From: Micromonospora halotolerans
Lineage (GTDB): Bacteria > Actinomycetota > Actinomycetes > Mycobacteriales > Micromonosporaceae
NCBI RefSeq assembly: GCF_032108445.1
Contig: NZ_CP134876.1
Coordinates: 5,270,001-5,334,000 of the forward strand
Length of the DNA: 64,000 nucleotides
Reading direction: 5' to 3'
In this document: positions 8,723-18,000 of the stretch, piece by piece
Position numbering within the stretch: position 1 is the stretch's first letter
How the letters are laid out: each line of letters starts with the position of its first letter
Notes under the pieces: generated by a model
The model's database searches: none
Seen by the model: only the letters and a program-made list of their open reading frames with translations
What the model was told of the DNA's origin: nothing
Program-made: the position numbers and the translations under genes

Positions 8723-9988
8723 ATGAGAGTCCGGGCCCTGGCCGCCACCACCGTCCTCGCCCTGCTCGTCACCGGGGCGCCGGCCCCGGCGCAGGCGGCG
8801 CCGCCGGCGACCGCCGCCCCCGCGGCGGCGGTGCCCTGCCCGCGGCTCCCGGCGCCGAAGGTGACCCGCCCGCCGCGCCCCACTCCGCCGCCGCCCGTGC
8901 CCGGGGACCAGACCGTCGGCGGCGAGGCGCTGGCCTCGGCGGGCCTGGTGACGGCGCCCGGCAGCCCGGCGCCCCCAGCGGTCACGGCCACCACCTGGCT
9001 GGTCGCCGACCTGGACACCGGCGCCGTCCTCGGCGCCTGCGGCCCGCACGAGCACGGCATCCCGGCGAGCACCCAGAAGCTGCTGCTCGCGGCCACCCTG
9101 CTCAACCGGCTCGACCCGAAGCAGACGGCCATCGCGACCAGGGCCGACCTGGACATCGAGCGGGGCAGCTCCGCCGTCGGCCTGCTCGTCGGCGGGCGCT
9201 ACTCGGTGGAGACGCTCTGGCTGGGGCTGCTGCTCCAGTCCGGCAACGACGCGGCGAACATGCTGGCCCGGCTCGGCGCCGGCAGCGCCCGTGCCGGTGT
9301 CGCCGAGATGAACGCCGAGGCGCGCCGGCTGGGCGCCCGCCAGACCCACGCCGTGACCCCGTCCGGGTTGGACGGTCCCGGGCAGTTCACCAGCGCGTAC
9401 GACCTGGCCCTGATCGCCCGGGCCTGCTTCGCCGACGCGGCGTTCCGCCGCTACGCGCTCACCGAGCGGACCCAGATCCCCGCCCAGCGGGCGCTGAAGG
9501 CGGGCGGCTTCCAGATCCAGAACGAGAACCAGCTGATCTACCGCTACCCGGGTGCCCTCGGCGGCAAGACCGGCTTCACCGAGCTGGCCCGGCACAGCTT
9601 CGTCGGCGCGGCCCAGCGCGGCGGCCGGCGGCTCGTGGTCACTTTGCTGGGCGCCGAGTCCCGCCCGGTACGCGGCTGGCAGCAGGGCGCCCAACTGCTC
9701 GACTGGGGCTTCTCGCTGCCCCGGGACGCCTCGGTCGGCCGGCTGGTCGACCCGGGCGAGCTGGACGCCGAGCGGGCCGCCCCGAGCGGTTCACCGGCGG
9801 CGGCCCGCCCGACCCCGCCGCCGGAGTGGCGCGGGCCGGCCGGGACCGCGCTGCGCCGGATGGCCGACGGTGACTGGCAGGTCATCGTGCCCGCCGCCGG
9901 CCTGCTCGCGCTCGTCGTCGGCGGGCTGGCGGCGGTGCTGGCCGCCCGCCGGGGCCGGTCCCGCGGGGCCGGCCGCCGCCGCGCCTGA
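8723..9988 (+). CDS. D-alanyl-D-alanine carboxypeptidase (peptidase family S11), copy 1
   Basis: This 421-residue exported penicillin-binding protein trims the terminal D-Ala of peptidoglycan stem peptides. In order it has: a signal peptide (1-26); a Pro-rich linker; the catalytic domain with SxxK as STQK, SGN in LLLQSGNDAANML, and KTG in LGGKTGFTELA; and a C-terminal membrane anchor (VIVPAAGLLALVVGGLAAVLA) with a basic tail. All three catalytic motifs are intact. A close paralogue lies at 28382-29671; long stretches around PSGLDGPGQFTSAYDLALIA are nearly identical. The two copies probably arose by duplication. Confidence 0.92.
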   Translation: MRVRALAATTVLALLVTGAPAPAQAAPPATAAPAAAVPCPRLPAPKVTRPPRPTPPPPVPGDQTVGGEALASAGLVTAPGSPAPPAVTATTWLVADLDTGAVLGACGPHEHGIPASTQKLLLAATLLNRLDPKQTAIATRADLDIERGSSAVGLLVGGRYSVETLWLGLLLQSGNDAANMLARLGAGSARAGVAEMNAEARRLGARQTHAVTPSGLDGPGQFTSAYDLALIARACFADAAFRRYALTERTQIPAQRALKAGGFQIQNENQLIYRYPGALGGKTGFTELARHSFVGAAQRGGRRLVVTLLGAESRPVRGWQQGAQLLDWGFSLPRDASVGRLVDPGELDAERAAPSGSPAAARPTPPPEWRGPAGTALRRMADGDWQVIVPAAGLLALVVGGLAAVLAARRGRSRGAGRRRA

Positions 9989-10000
9989 CCCGCGGCCGGG

Positions 10001-10018
10001 TCCGCCCGACGGGGCGGA
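10001..10018 (+). terminator. Short hairpin, possible terminator after the carboxypeptidase
   Basis: A 7-bp GC stem TCCGCCC / GGGCGGA with a 4-nt loop lies 13 nt after the stop codon. It is weaker than the other hairpins in the window. Confidence 0.4.
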
Positions 10019-10050
10019 TCGCGGCGTTGCCGTCCGCCCCGGCCGGGGGC

Positions 10051-10062
10051 GACCATATGGTC
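10051..10062. repeat. Perfect 12-bp palindrome upstream of the PAP2 fusion gene
   Basis: GACCATATGGTC is fully palindromic. It lies about 95 nt before the start at 10157, in the only spacer between the two genes. It may be an operator half-site pair. The core CATATG is rare in DNA of this composition. Confidence 0.35.
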
Positions 10063-10156
10063 GTCCCATGTGCGACACCGGGGCAGCCGTCAGGACGATT
10101 GACCCGGCCGCGCGCCCGGCCGCCGGTCGCCCGCCCGCCATTCGCTGACGCCGGCG

Positions 10157-12502
10157 ATGCCCCGGACCCACCGTCCGTCACCGGCGCTGGTCCTCGGCCT
10201 GGTCCTGTCCGGGGGACTCTTCGCGCTGGTCAGCGCCTGGGCGCGGCACCGGCCCCCCGGCCGCTGGGAGCGGGACCTGTTCACGCTGGTCAACCAGATC
10301 CCCGGCCCGGTCGGCCCGGTGCTGGTGCCGATCATGCAGCTCGGCGCGTACCCGGCGATCCTGGTCGCGGCGGCGGTCGCGGCGGCGGCCCGGCAGTGGC
10401 GGCTCGCCCGCGACCTTCTGCTCGCCGGAAACCTGGCCTACTGGGGGGCCGTACTGGCCAAGCTCGTGGTGGGCCGGGTCCGGCCGGCCGCCTTCCTGGC
10501 CGACATCCGGCTGCACGAGACCGTCACCGGGCGCTACGGCTACCCGTCCGGGCACCTGGCGGTGGCGACGGCACTCGTGGCGGTCCTCGCCCCGGTGCTG
10601 CCCCGGCGGGTCCGCCCGCTCGCCTGGCTCGCGGTGGCCGCCGTCGGGACGGCCCGGGTCTACGTGGGTGCCCACCTGCCGGTCGACGTGCTGGGCGGGT
10701 TCCTGGTCGGCTGGTTCATGGCGAGCCTCACCCGGATGATCGTCGGTGACGTGGGGCCGGGCGGCACGGTGGGGCGGCTGCGGCAGGTGCTCCTCGGTCG
10801 CGGCATCGAGGCGGTCGAGCTGACCCCGGTCCGGGGCGACGCCCGGGGCTCCCGACCGTTGCGGGTCACCACCGCGGACGGCCGGCGCCTCTTCGTCAAG
10901 GTCACCGGGGGCAGCCAGCGGGACGCCGACTGGCTCTACAAGCTCTACCGCCGGCTGCGCTACCGCGGCATCGTCGACGAACCGCCGTACGTGACCGCGA
11001 AGCAGAAGAGCGAGCACGAGGCGTACCTCCTGCTGCGCGCGGAGCGGGCCGGGGTACGTACGCCGCGCCTGGTCGCCACCGCCACCGACCCGGCCGGGGA
11101 CGCGCTGCTGGTGCAGGAGTTCGTTCCGGGCCGGCCGCTCGACGCGCTGGAGCCGGCCGAACTCGGCCCGGACCTGCTCGACGACGTCTGCCGGCAGGTG
11201 GCCCGCCTGCACCGGGCCGGCCTGGCCCACCGGGACCTGCGGGCGGCCAACGTGCTGGTCGCGGACTCCACCGCCTGGCTGGTCGACCTCGGCTCCGGCA
11301 CCGACGAGGCATCCGCCGACCAGCAGGCCCGCGACCTGGTGGAACTCCTGGTCACGCTGGCGGCGCTGGCCGGCGTGCGCCCGGCGGTGGCGGCCGCCGT
11401 CGGGCAGCTCGGCGCCGGTGCGGTCGCGGACAGCCTGCCGTGGCTCCAGCCGGCGCTGCTGTCCCGCGCCGGCCGGGCGCTCGCCGACCGCCGGCCCGGG
11501 CTGCTCGACGACCTGCACGACGAGATCGCCCGCCGCTGCCCCGGGCGCCCCGACCACCTCGCCCGGGTCGTCCGGATCACCCGCCGGGACGTGTTCCTGC
11601 TCGTCATGCTCGGCCTGCTGGTGCACTTCCTGCTGCCGCAGATCGGCCAGGTCCGCGCCGCCCTGCACGCGGTGGTCCACGCCGCCCCCCTGGCGGTGAT
11701 CGGGGTTCTGCTCGCCTCGGCCGCCACCTACCTGCTGAGCGCGATGGCGCTGCGGCTCGCCACCGCCGGGCGGGTGCCGCTCGGCCGGACGATCGCGGTC
11801 CAGGTGGCCGCCTCGTTCGTCAACCGGCTCGCGCCGGGCGCGCTCGGCGGCGCCGCGCTGAGCATCCGCTACCTGCGCCAGCAGGGCCTGCCCGTACCGG
11901 CGGCGGCGACCGCGGTCGCCGTGGACCGGGTCGCCGGCGTGCTCGGCGTCCTGCTCCTGCTGCCGGTCCTGCTGCCGTTCGCCCGGGGCACCCGTCGGCA
12001 CCTGATGAACGCCGCCACCGGGCGGGGCCTGACGGTGCTGCTGATCGTGCTCGGCGTGCTGCTGGTCGTCGCCGTGGCCTTCGCCGTACCACGGTGGCGG
12101 GCCTGGCTGCGGACGGCCCGGCGGCAGGCCGCGGACGCCCTGCGCGCGCTGGTCCGCGGTGGCCGGATCCTGCCGCTGCTGAGCGTCAGCGTGGCGCTCA
12201 CCATCGCCTACGGGGCCGCGCTGTACCTGGCGCTGCTCGCCGTCGGCCTGCCGACCGACCCGGTGCTGATCGCGCCGGTGGTGCTGGTGTGCGTGGTGGG
12301 GGAGGGGGTGTCGTCGGCCGCGCCGACCCCGGGCGGGTTGGGCGCCACCGAGGCGGCCCTGGTTTCCGGCCTGCTGCTCTACGGCGTCGCGGTGGACACC
12401 GCCGTCGCCGGGGTGCTGGTCTACCGGCTCGCCACGTTCTGGCTGCCGGTGCTGCCCGGGTACGCGGCGTTGCGCCTGCTCGTCCGCCGCGGCGCGGTGT
12501 GA
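10157..12502 (+). CDS. PAP2 phosphatase - lipopolysaccharide/aminoglycoside-type kinase - LPG-synthase-like flippase fusion
   Basis: The 781-residue three-part membrane protein begins with a PAP2 lipid phosphatase (about 1-200): KLVVGRVRP, PSGH and ARVYVGAHLPVD cover the three phosphatase motifs, with Ala where Ser often starts motif 3. Next is a kinase-like domain (about 215-460) with HRDLRAANVLV and VDLGSGTD, the catalytic loop and metal-binding Asp of APH/WaaP-like kinases. The last part (about 478-775) is an 8-helix MprF-flippase-like domain (UPF0104), with FVNRLAPGALGGAA and SAAPTPGGLGATEAAL. This suggests coupled dephosphorylation, phosphorylation and flipping of a polyprenyl or glycerolipid intermediate (inference). 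A remnant glycolipid glycosyltransferase follows directly. Confidence 0.82.
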   Translation: MPRTHRPSPALVLGLVLSGGLFALVSAWARHRPPGRWERDLFTLVNQIPGPVGPVLVPIMQLGAYPAILVAAAVAAAARQWRLARDLLLAGNLAYWGAVLAKLVVGRVRPAAFLADIRLHETVTGRYGYPSGHLAVATALVAVLAPVLPRRVRPLAWLAVAAVGTARVYVGAHLPVDVLGGFLVGWFMASLTRMIVGDVGPGGTVGRLRQVLLGRGIEAVELTPVRGDARGSRPLRVTTADGRRLFVKVTGGSQRDADWLYKLYRRLRYRGIVDEPPYVTAKQKSEHEAYLLLRAERAGVRTPRLVATATDPAGDALLVQEFVPGRPLDALEPAELGPDLLDDVCRQVARLHRAGLAHRDLRAANVLVADSTAWLVDLGSGTDEASADQQARDLVELLVTLAALAGVRPAVAAAVGQLGAGAVADSLPWLQPALLSRAGRALADRRPGLLDDLHDEIARRCPGRPDHLARVVRITRRDVFLLVMLGLLVHFLLPQIGQVRAALHAVVHAAPLAVIGVLLASAATYLLSAMALRLATAGRVPLGRTIAVQVAASFVNRLAPGALGGAALSIRYLRQQGLPVPAAATAVAVDRVAGVLGVLLLLPVLLPFARGTRRHLMNAATGRGLTVLLIVLGVLLVVAVAFAVPRWRAWLRTARRQAADALRALVRGGRILPLLSVSVALTIAYGAALYLALLAVGLPTDPVLIAPVVLVCVVGEGVSSAAPTPGGLGATEAALVSGLLLYGVAVDTAVAGVLVYRLATFWLPVLPGYAALRLLVRRGAV

Positions 12503-12530
12503 TCGCGGCGTGGACGGCGTGGCCGTGGGT

Positions 12531-12840
12531 ATGCGCCGCGACATGGAGGGGCCCGGACGGATCGTGGTGGTCTCCGCGGACATCGGCGCCGGGCACGACG
12601 CGGCCGCCGCCGAGCTGGTCCGGCGGCTGCGCGGCCGGGCCTCGTGGTGGACCGGCTGAACGGCCTGACCTGCCGGGAGGGGCTGGCGTGTGCGGTGCCG
12701 GTGGTGACGTACCGGCCGATCCCGGGCACAGGCGGGCGAACGCCACGATCCTGGCGAGGACCGGCCTCACCCGGTGGGTGCCCGGGCCGGACCAGCTCGG
12801 ACCGGTGCTGGCCGCGCTGTTAAGCGAGGCGGACGGTGGA
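12531..12840 (+). pseudogene. Decayed MGDG-synthase-like GT-B glycosyltransferase
   Basis: The first frame reads GRIVVVSADIGAGHDAAAAEL, the N-terminal motif of MGDG-synthase/MurG-like glycosyltransferases, and stops after about 42 codons. Another frame then gives LVVDRLNGL and EGLACAVPVVTYRPIPG, the UDP-sugar-binding C-terminal motif. A further one-base shift gives RRANATILARTGLTRWV. So the beginning and end of one enzyme survive with several hundred codons missing and at least two frameshifts. No intact reading frame remains up to 13107, and the trailing 12840-13107 DNA shows nothing I can assign. Loss next to the lipid-handling fusion gene suggests that a glycolipid pathway was abandoned. 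Confidence 0.72.
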
Positions 12841-13107
12841 GCCTCGGACCGCGACGGCGACCCGGGCGCCGCCCCGAACCGGCGGCGGCCGGCCGCACGC
12901 CGGGCCCCGATCTCGCAGGCCCGACCGCCGACCCGGCGGGCGTGGTCGCCGAGGCGGCCGGCCGGGCCGGCAGCGCGGGCGTCGAGGAGCGCGGTCGCCG
13001 GACCCTCGGCGACTCGCTCGGTGACGCGGTGGCGGCACCGGGACCTGTCCCGCTGACCTCCACGGTGCCGGCCGGCGCCTGCCCGTCCCGACCGGGACGG
13101 CCGATGG

Positions 13108-14169
13108 TCAGGCGACCGGCTGTCCGGCGGACTCCGGGAGGACCGGTTCGCCGCGGGCCGGGCCCGGTTCGGGCACCCGCAGCCCGACCCGGGCGCCTCC
13201 GTCCGGCCCGGCGCCGATGGTGAGCCGGCCGCCGAGCGCACCGACCACCGCCCGCACGCTGGCCAGGCCGAGCCCGGTGCCGGTGGCGGTCGGGCACCCC
13301 GGCCGCCCGACGAGCAGGTCGGCGATCGCCTCCGGCCGGATGCCCGTCCCCGAGTCGACCACCTCCACCGTCCACCCGGTGGCGTCCCGGTGGCCCAGCA
13401 GCGCGATCCGGTCCCCGGGGCCGGTGAACTTCACCGCGTTCTCGATCAGGCAGTCCAGCGCGGTCTCCAGCCGCTCCGGGCTGACCCGGGTCAGCCCGAT
13501 CGCGGACCGGCAGGACCAGTCCCGGTCCGCCGCGGGCTCCCAGCGTCGCGCGATCCGGGTCAGCTCGGCGTCCAGGTCGACCGGACGGACCGGGTGCTGC
13601 TCCTCCAGCTGCATCAGGGTGACCAGCCGGTGCGCGATCCGGGTCGCCTTGTCCAGCTCGTCCAGGACCACCGCGGTGTCCTCCACGATGGTCGGGTCGT
13701 CATGGGTGCTGCGCAGCAGCTCGGTGTAGCCGCGGGCGATGGTCAGCGGCGTCCGCAACTCGTGCGAGGCGAGCCGCACCAGCAGTTCCTGCCGGTGCGC
13801 CCGGTCCCGCTCGGCGGCACCGATGCGGCGCATCTCCTGCAGCAGCACGTGCCGACGGTGCACGTGCCAGGCCATCACGATGAAGATCAACGCCATCAGC
13901 GGCTCCTCCGCGGTCTCCTCCCAGCGGATCTCGCCGGCCGCCGCGTGGTGGGCCAGGATCACGCCCGTGGTGGTGGTCACCGCGAGCAGCGCGGCCACCA
14001 TCCAGGACAACCGCCAGGTGGTGAAGCCGTAGACCAGGGCCAGGCTGATCCAGACCAGGTGGAACGGCACCGTCTCCTGCCCGGGCAGGAACCACATCAA
14101 CGCCACGTTGACCGTGGCGAAGAGAATCCAGACCAGGGCCAGCAGCCGCTCACTCGACGGTGTACGCAT
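13108..14169 (-). CDS. Sensor histidine kinase
   Basis: This 353-residue membrane kinase has four N-terminal helices (about residues 8-28, 34-50, 55-75, 88-105) with almost no periplasmic domain, so it probably senses within the membrane. The HisKA box is SHELRTPLT with His at about 136. The ATPase part has an N box (LDCLIENAVKF), a G1 box (VVDSGTGI) and a G2 box (GTGLGLASV). Its start overlaps the upstream response regulator by 20 bp, so the two are translated together. The pair is divergent from the surface/copper locus starting at 15065, which is its likely target. The signal is unknown; copper is a reasonable guess from context. Confidence 0.88.
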   Translation of the reverse strand: MRTPSSERLLALVWILFATVNVALMWFLPGQETVPFHLVWISLALVYGFTTWRLSWMVAALLAVTTTTGVILAHHAAAGEIRWEETAEEPLMALIFIVMAWHVHRRHVLLQEMRRIGAAERDRAHRQELLVRLASHELRTPLTIARGYTELLRSTHDDPTIVEDTAVVLDELDKATRIAHRLVTLMQLEEQHPVRPVDLDAELTRIARRWEPAADRDWSCRSAIGLTRVSPERLETALDCLIENAVKFTGPGDRIALLGHRDATGWTVEVVDSGTGIRPEAIADLLVGRPGCPTATGTGLGLASVRAVVGALGGRLTIGAGPDGGARVGLRVPEPGPARGEPVLPESAGQPVA

Positions 14170-14818
14170 AGCCCACGCCGCGTACGGTCTCGATCCGGTC
14201 GGGCTGGCCCAGCCGGCCGCGCAGCCGGCGGACGGACACGTCGACCACGTTGCTGCCCGGGTCGAAGTGCAGGCCCCACACGTCGGCCAGCAGCTCCTCC
14301 CGGCTGCACGGCCGGCCCGCCCGGCTCATCAGGTGCTGCAACAGCAGGAACTCCCGCAGCGGCAGGTCCACGTGCACCCCGCGCACGGTGGTCCGTCGCC
14401 GGTGCAGGTCCAGTTGCACCGGACCGACCCGCAGCCACCGCGCGGCGTCGCCGCCCGGCGCCCCGCGCATCCGGGCGCGTACCCGGGCCACCAGTTCGGC
14501 GACCGCGAACGGCTTGCCCAGGAAGTCCGCCGCGCCCGCCTCCAGCACCGCGACCCGGGTGCTGATCTCGGGCACCGCGGACAGCACCAGCACCCGCTGG
14601 TCGGGCCGCTGCTCCAGCAGCCGGTCCAGCACCTGGCGACCGTCCAGGCCGGGCAGCATGAGATCCAGCACGACCAGGTCGAAGTCCCGGCGCAGCGCGG
14701 CGTCCAGGCCGGCCGACCCGGACGCGGCGCGTTCGGTCAGCAGGCCACCGCCCTCGAGCGCGCGGGTGACCAGCCGGCCGATCCGTTCATCGTCCTCGAT
14801 CACCAGTACTCGTCCCAC
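14150..14818 (-). CDS. OmpR/PhoB-family response regulator
   Basis: The protein has 222 residues. The receiver domain has acidic pair EDD at 8-10, phosphoacceptor Asp52 in VVLDLMLPG, a Ser where Thr is usual in VLVLSAVPE, and Lys in LGKPF. The winged helix follows (DLPLREFLLLQHLMSRAGRP, SNVVDVSVRRLRGRLG, ETVRGVGYAY). It is co-translated with the downstream kinase. A direct repeat with an 11-bp period, typical of OmpR-family binding sites, lies at 14938-14958 in the divergent promoter region. Confidence 0.9.
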   Translation of the reverse strand: MGRVLVIEDDERIGRLVTRALEGGGLLTERAASGSAGLDAALRRDFDLVVLDLMLPGLDGRQVLDRLLEQRPDQRVLVLSAVPEISTRVAVLEAGAADFLGKPFAVAELVARVRARMRGAPGGDAARWLRVGPVQLDLHRRRTTVRGVHVDLPLREFLLLQHLMSRAGRPCSREELLADVWGLHFDPGSNVVDVSVRRLRGRLGQPDRIETVRGVGYAYTVE

Positions 14819-14937
14819 CGTGCCCCCACAGACCTCGGCGACTTTCTGGTGCCTTTATGAAGCCCGTTCCTCCTGATTCACGCCACAGCCGAACGGGGTG
14901 CATTGCTGTCGCCGTTCCGACACGGCGGGTGGCCGCC

Positions 14938-14970
14938 CGGATGACGGTCGGATGACGGCGTCGTCATAAA
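14938..14970 (+). promoter_or_regulatory. Response-regulator-type direct repeat overlapping a promoter for the surface-protein gene
   Basis: CGGATGACGG occurs at 14938-14947 and again at 14949-14958, an 11-bp period. TGACGG at 14942-14947 and CATAAA at 14965-14970 form a -35/-10 pair with exactly 17 nt between them, pointing to the gene at 15065. The repeats overlap the -35 region, as in Pho-box-like activation. ATGACG / CGTCAT also form a small inverted repeat over the -10. The site lies about 120 nt upstream of the divergent regulator gene. Confidence 0.55.
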
Positions 14971-15064
14971 CGGTCGTCAGCGGCCCGGCGCCACCCATGC
15001 TCGGCACACCAGCCCGGCTGCGTACCGCACGCGGCCGTTCTCCGCTGACCGAGGGGGTGAGGGC

Positions 15065-18000
15065 ATGCCGCGTCGTTCCGTCTGGCCGCGCTGGTTCGTG
15101 TCCGCCAGTTGCCTGCTGCTCGTCGGGTTCGTGGTGCCACCGGGCCCGGCCGCCGCCGACCCGACCACGGGCGCCGTCACCCTGGCGGTGGTCAGCGCCC
15201 GCACCGTCGGTCCGGCGCCGCAGATACAGCAGGGCGACCCGGTGACCGACTACCGCTGGATGATCACCGCGGACGACACCGGCGACCCGCACGACGGGCT
15301 CGAACACTGCCTGCCCGCCCGGGCCGGGGTGGCCAGCGCGCCCGACTTCGCCGACCACTGCCGCTGGCCGTCCATCCGCAACACCCCGGGCGCGGTCCCG
15401 GTGGTCGCCCAGGGCGACCAGGACACCCTCTCCCCGGGTACGGCCCTGGACGGCCTGCCCGCCGGCCGCTACCTGATCTCGGTGACCGCCGACGGCTACA
15501 AGATCGACGGCGAGCACTTCACGGTCACCGCGGACCGGACCAGCGCGGTGACCGTCGGCATGCAGCCGTACCCGCTGCCGCTCGGCACGGTCCGGCTCCG
15601 GATCTTCGAGGACAGCGTGCCGGTCGACGGCACCTACGAGGTGGGCGCCGAACGCGGGCTCGCCGGCTTCACCGCCCACCTGGCCGACGTGATGGGCGAG
15701 GTGACCGTCGACTACTACGGCAACCCGCTCTGCACCGAGTACCGGCACACCGCGCCGGACGCCACCCACCCGGCCGGTCAGGTCGTCTTCGCCGACGGCC
15801 GGCCGGTCGTCGCCCGGGAGTCCACCGGCTGCCGCAGCGACGCGGCGGGCGACATCGTCATCCCCAATCTCGGCCCCGACCGGTACGCGGCCTCGGTGGT
15901 CGCACCCAGCGGACAGACCTGGGTGCAGACCACCACCCTGGAAGGCGGCCACGACTGGGACGTCTGGGTGCAGGAGGCCGACACCGGCTACGACACCGAG
16001 CAGAGCCTGGGCGGCGAGCCGGTGCCGTACGTCGACTTTGGTTTCGTCGCCCCGAAGCCGATCACCGGCACCGCCGCCGGCGCGGTCACCGGCACGGTCG
16101 TGCAGGCGTACACCTACGTGGGCGGCCAGGGCGGCGTGACGCTGCCGGCCGACGGCGTGGCCGGCGCGAAGATCGCCGGCCCGGTCGCCCGGCCCTGGGT
16201 GGCCCTCTCCGACCTGGGCGACGGCGACCGGATGATCTACCTGGACCGGGGCGCCGCCGACGGCTCGTTCCGGATCCCGCACGTCCCCGACGGCGACTAC
16301 CAGCTGACCCTCTGGGACGGCCCGCAGGAGATGCTGCTCGACTCGTTCAACGTCACGGTCAGCGGCGGGAAGACCGTCGACATCGGCGCGAAGCCGCTGG
16401 TCGGCTGGTTCACCGAGATCACCGGCACGGTCTTCGTCGACACCAACGGCAACGGCCGGCAGGACCCGGGGGAGAGCGGCGTGCCGCGTTTCCCGGTGGT
16501 GCTCAAGGAACGTGACAACTCCCTGATGGACCAGGGCACCAACAGCGTGGTCACCGACAGCGCCGGCCACTACGCCATCAAGGAGGCGTACCCGCTGACC
16601 AAGTGGCTGGTGCTGGAGGCGTTCAACACCCGCTACAAGACGACCGGCATCACCTACCAGGCGCCGAACGAGCCCGAGCCCACCACCCTGCTCGGCGCGG
16701 CCGTCGACGTGGACGTGCTGCCCATCATCGGGCTCTCCGGCCGGGTGGACTGGGGGGTGCAGTCCTATCAGGGCGCGGAGAACGGCGGCATCGCGGGCAC
16801 CGTCACCTACGACACCACCCGCAACGAGCTGGACCCCGCGAACGCGGCTACCGAGCCGTACCAGCCGGGCATCCCCGGCATCAAGGTCCACCTGTACGCG
16901 GTGGTCCGGGACGCCGGCGGCGATCCGGTACGCGAGGCGGACGGCTCGCTGAAGAAGGGCCCAGAACTCAACGACGCGTACACCTCGGAGACCTGGCAGC
17001 CGGGGCGGGGCTGCACCGCCCGGATGTTCGACGGGCGCCCGCTCACCGATCAGCTCGCCCTGCCGGACTTCGGCACGGAGGCGGACCAGACGTGCGTCGA
17101 GGCCCCGATGATGGGCTTCCAGGCCGCGCCGACCGACAACGACCCGACCAACTTCGGGCAGACCGTCAACGGCAACTACGCGTTCGCCGACTCCAAGCGC
17201 AACCTGATCCCGCCAGGTGACCCGGCGAACCCCGGCGCGGACCACGACCTGCCGCTGTACGCCCCGCTGCCGGACGATCAGCCCCAGCCGTTGGTGCCGG
17301 ACGACTACCTGGTCAGCGTGGAGAGCCCGACCAACCCGGTCGGCGGCGGCCCGATCTACCAGCCCACCCGCGAGGAGGACGTCAACGTCTTCGACGGCGA
17401 CGGCTTCCTGCCCCAGGAGAACTTCCCGCCCGCGCCCGACCAGGCCGCGGACCAGCCGGCGCCGCCCGATCCGCAGCCCGAGCCGGGTGAGCCGCCGTCG
17501 CAGGGCAACGGCATCACCTCGGCCTGCGCCGGGGCCCTGCACACGGTGCAGGTCACCGACCCCGGCTTCCTCGACGGCGGCGGCAGCCCGTTCGAGGGCC
17601 AGCGGCGTCCGCTCTGCGACACCAAGGTGGTCGAGGTCCGCGGCGGGCAGGCCAGCGCCCCCAACTTCAACCTGTTCACCCCGGTGCCGCTGCCCACCCA
17701 CTTCTGGGGCCTGGTGATCAACGACCTCGGGCTGACCCACGACAAGCGCAGCGCCAACTACGGCGAGGCCGAGGGCATCCCGAACCTCCCCGTCGGCCTG
17801 TACGACTGGGCCGGCCGCCTGGTGGACACCGTGGACACCGACTTCAACGGCATGTACGAGGCGATCGAGCCGTCCACCAGCACCTACAACTGCCCGCTGC
17901 CGGCCGGTCCGTGCCCGAACATGTACCGCTTCGTCGGCAACGACCCCGGCCAGCCGGGCCACCTCAACGGCAACTACAACCCCCGCTACCGGACCATCGC

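Noticed and set aside
12840..13107. Plus-strand frames ending near 13056 and 13223 as hypothetical genes
   Set aside because: They are Arg/Pro/Gly-rich without a ribosome binding site and lie in the trailing remains of the glycosyltransferase pseudogene or antisense to the histidine kinase.
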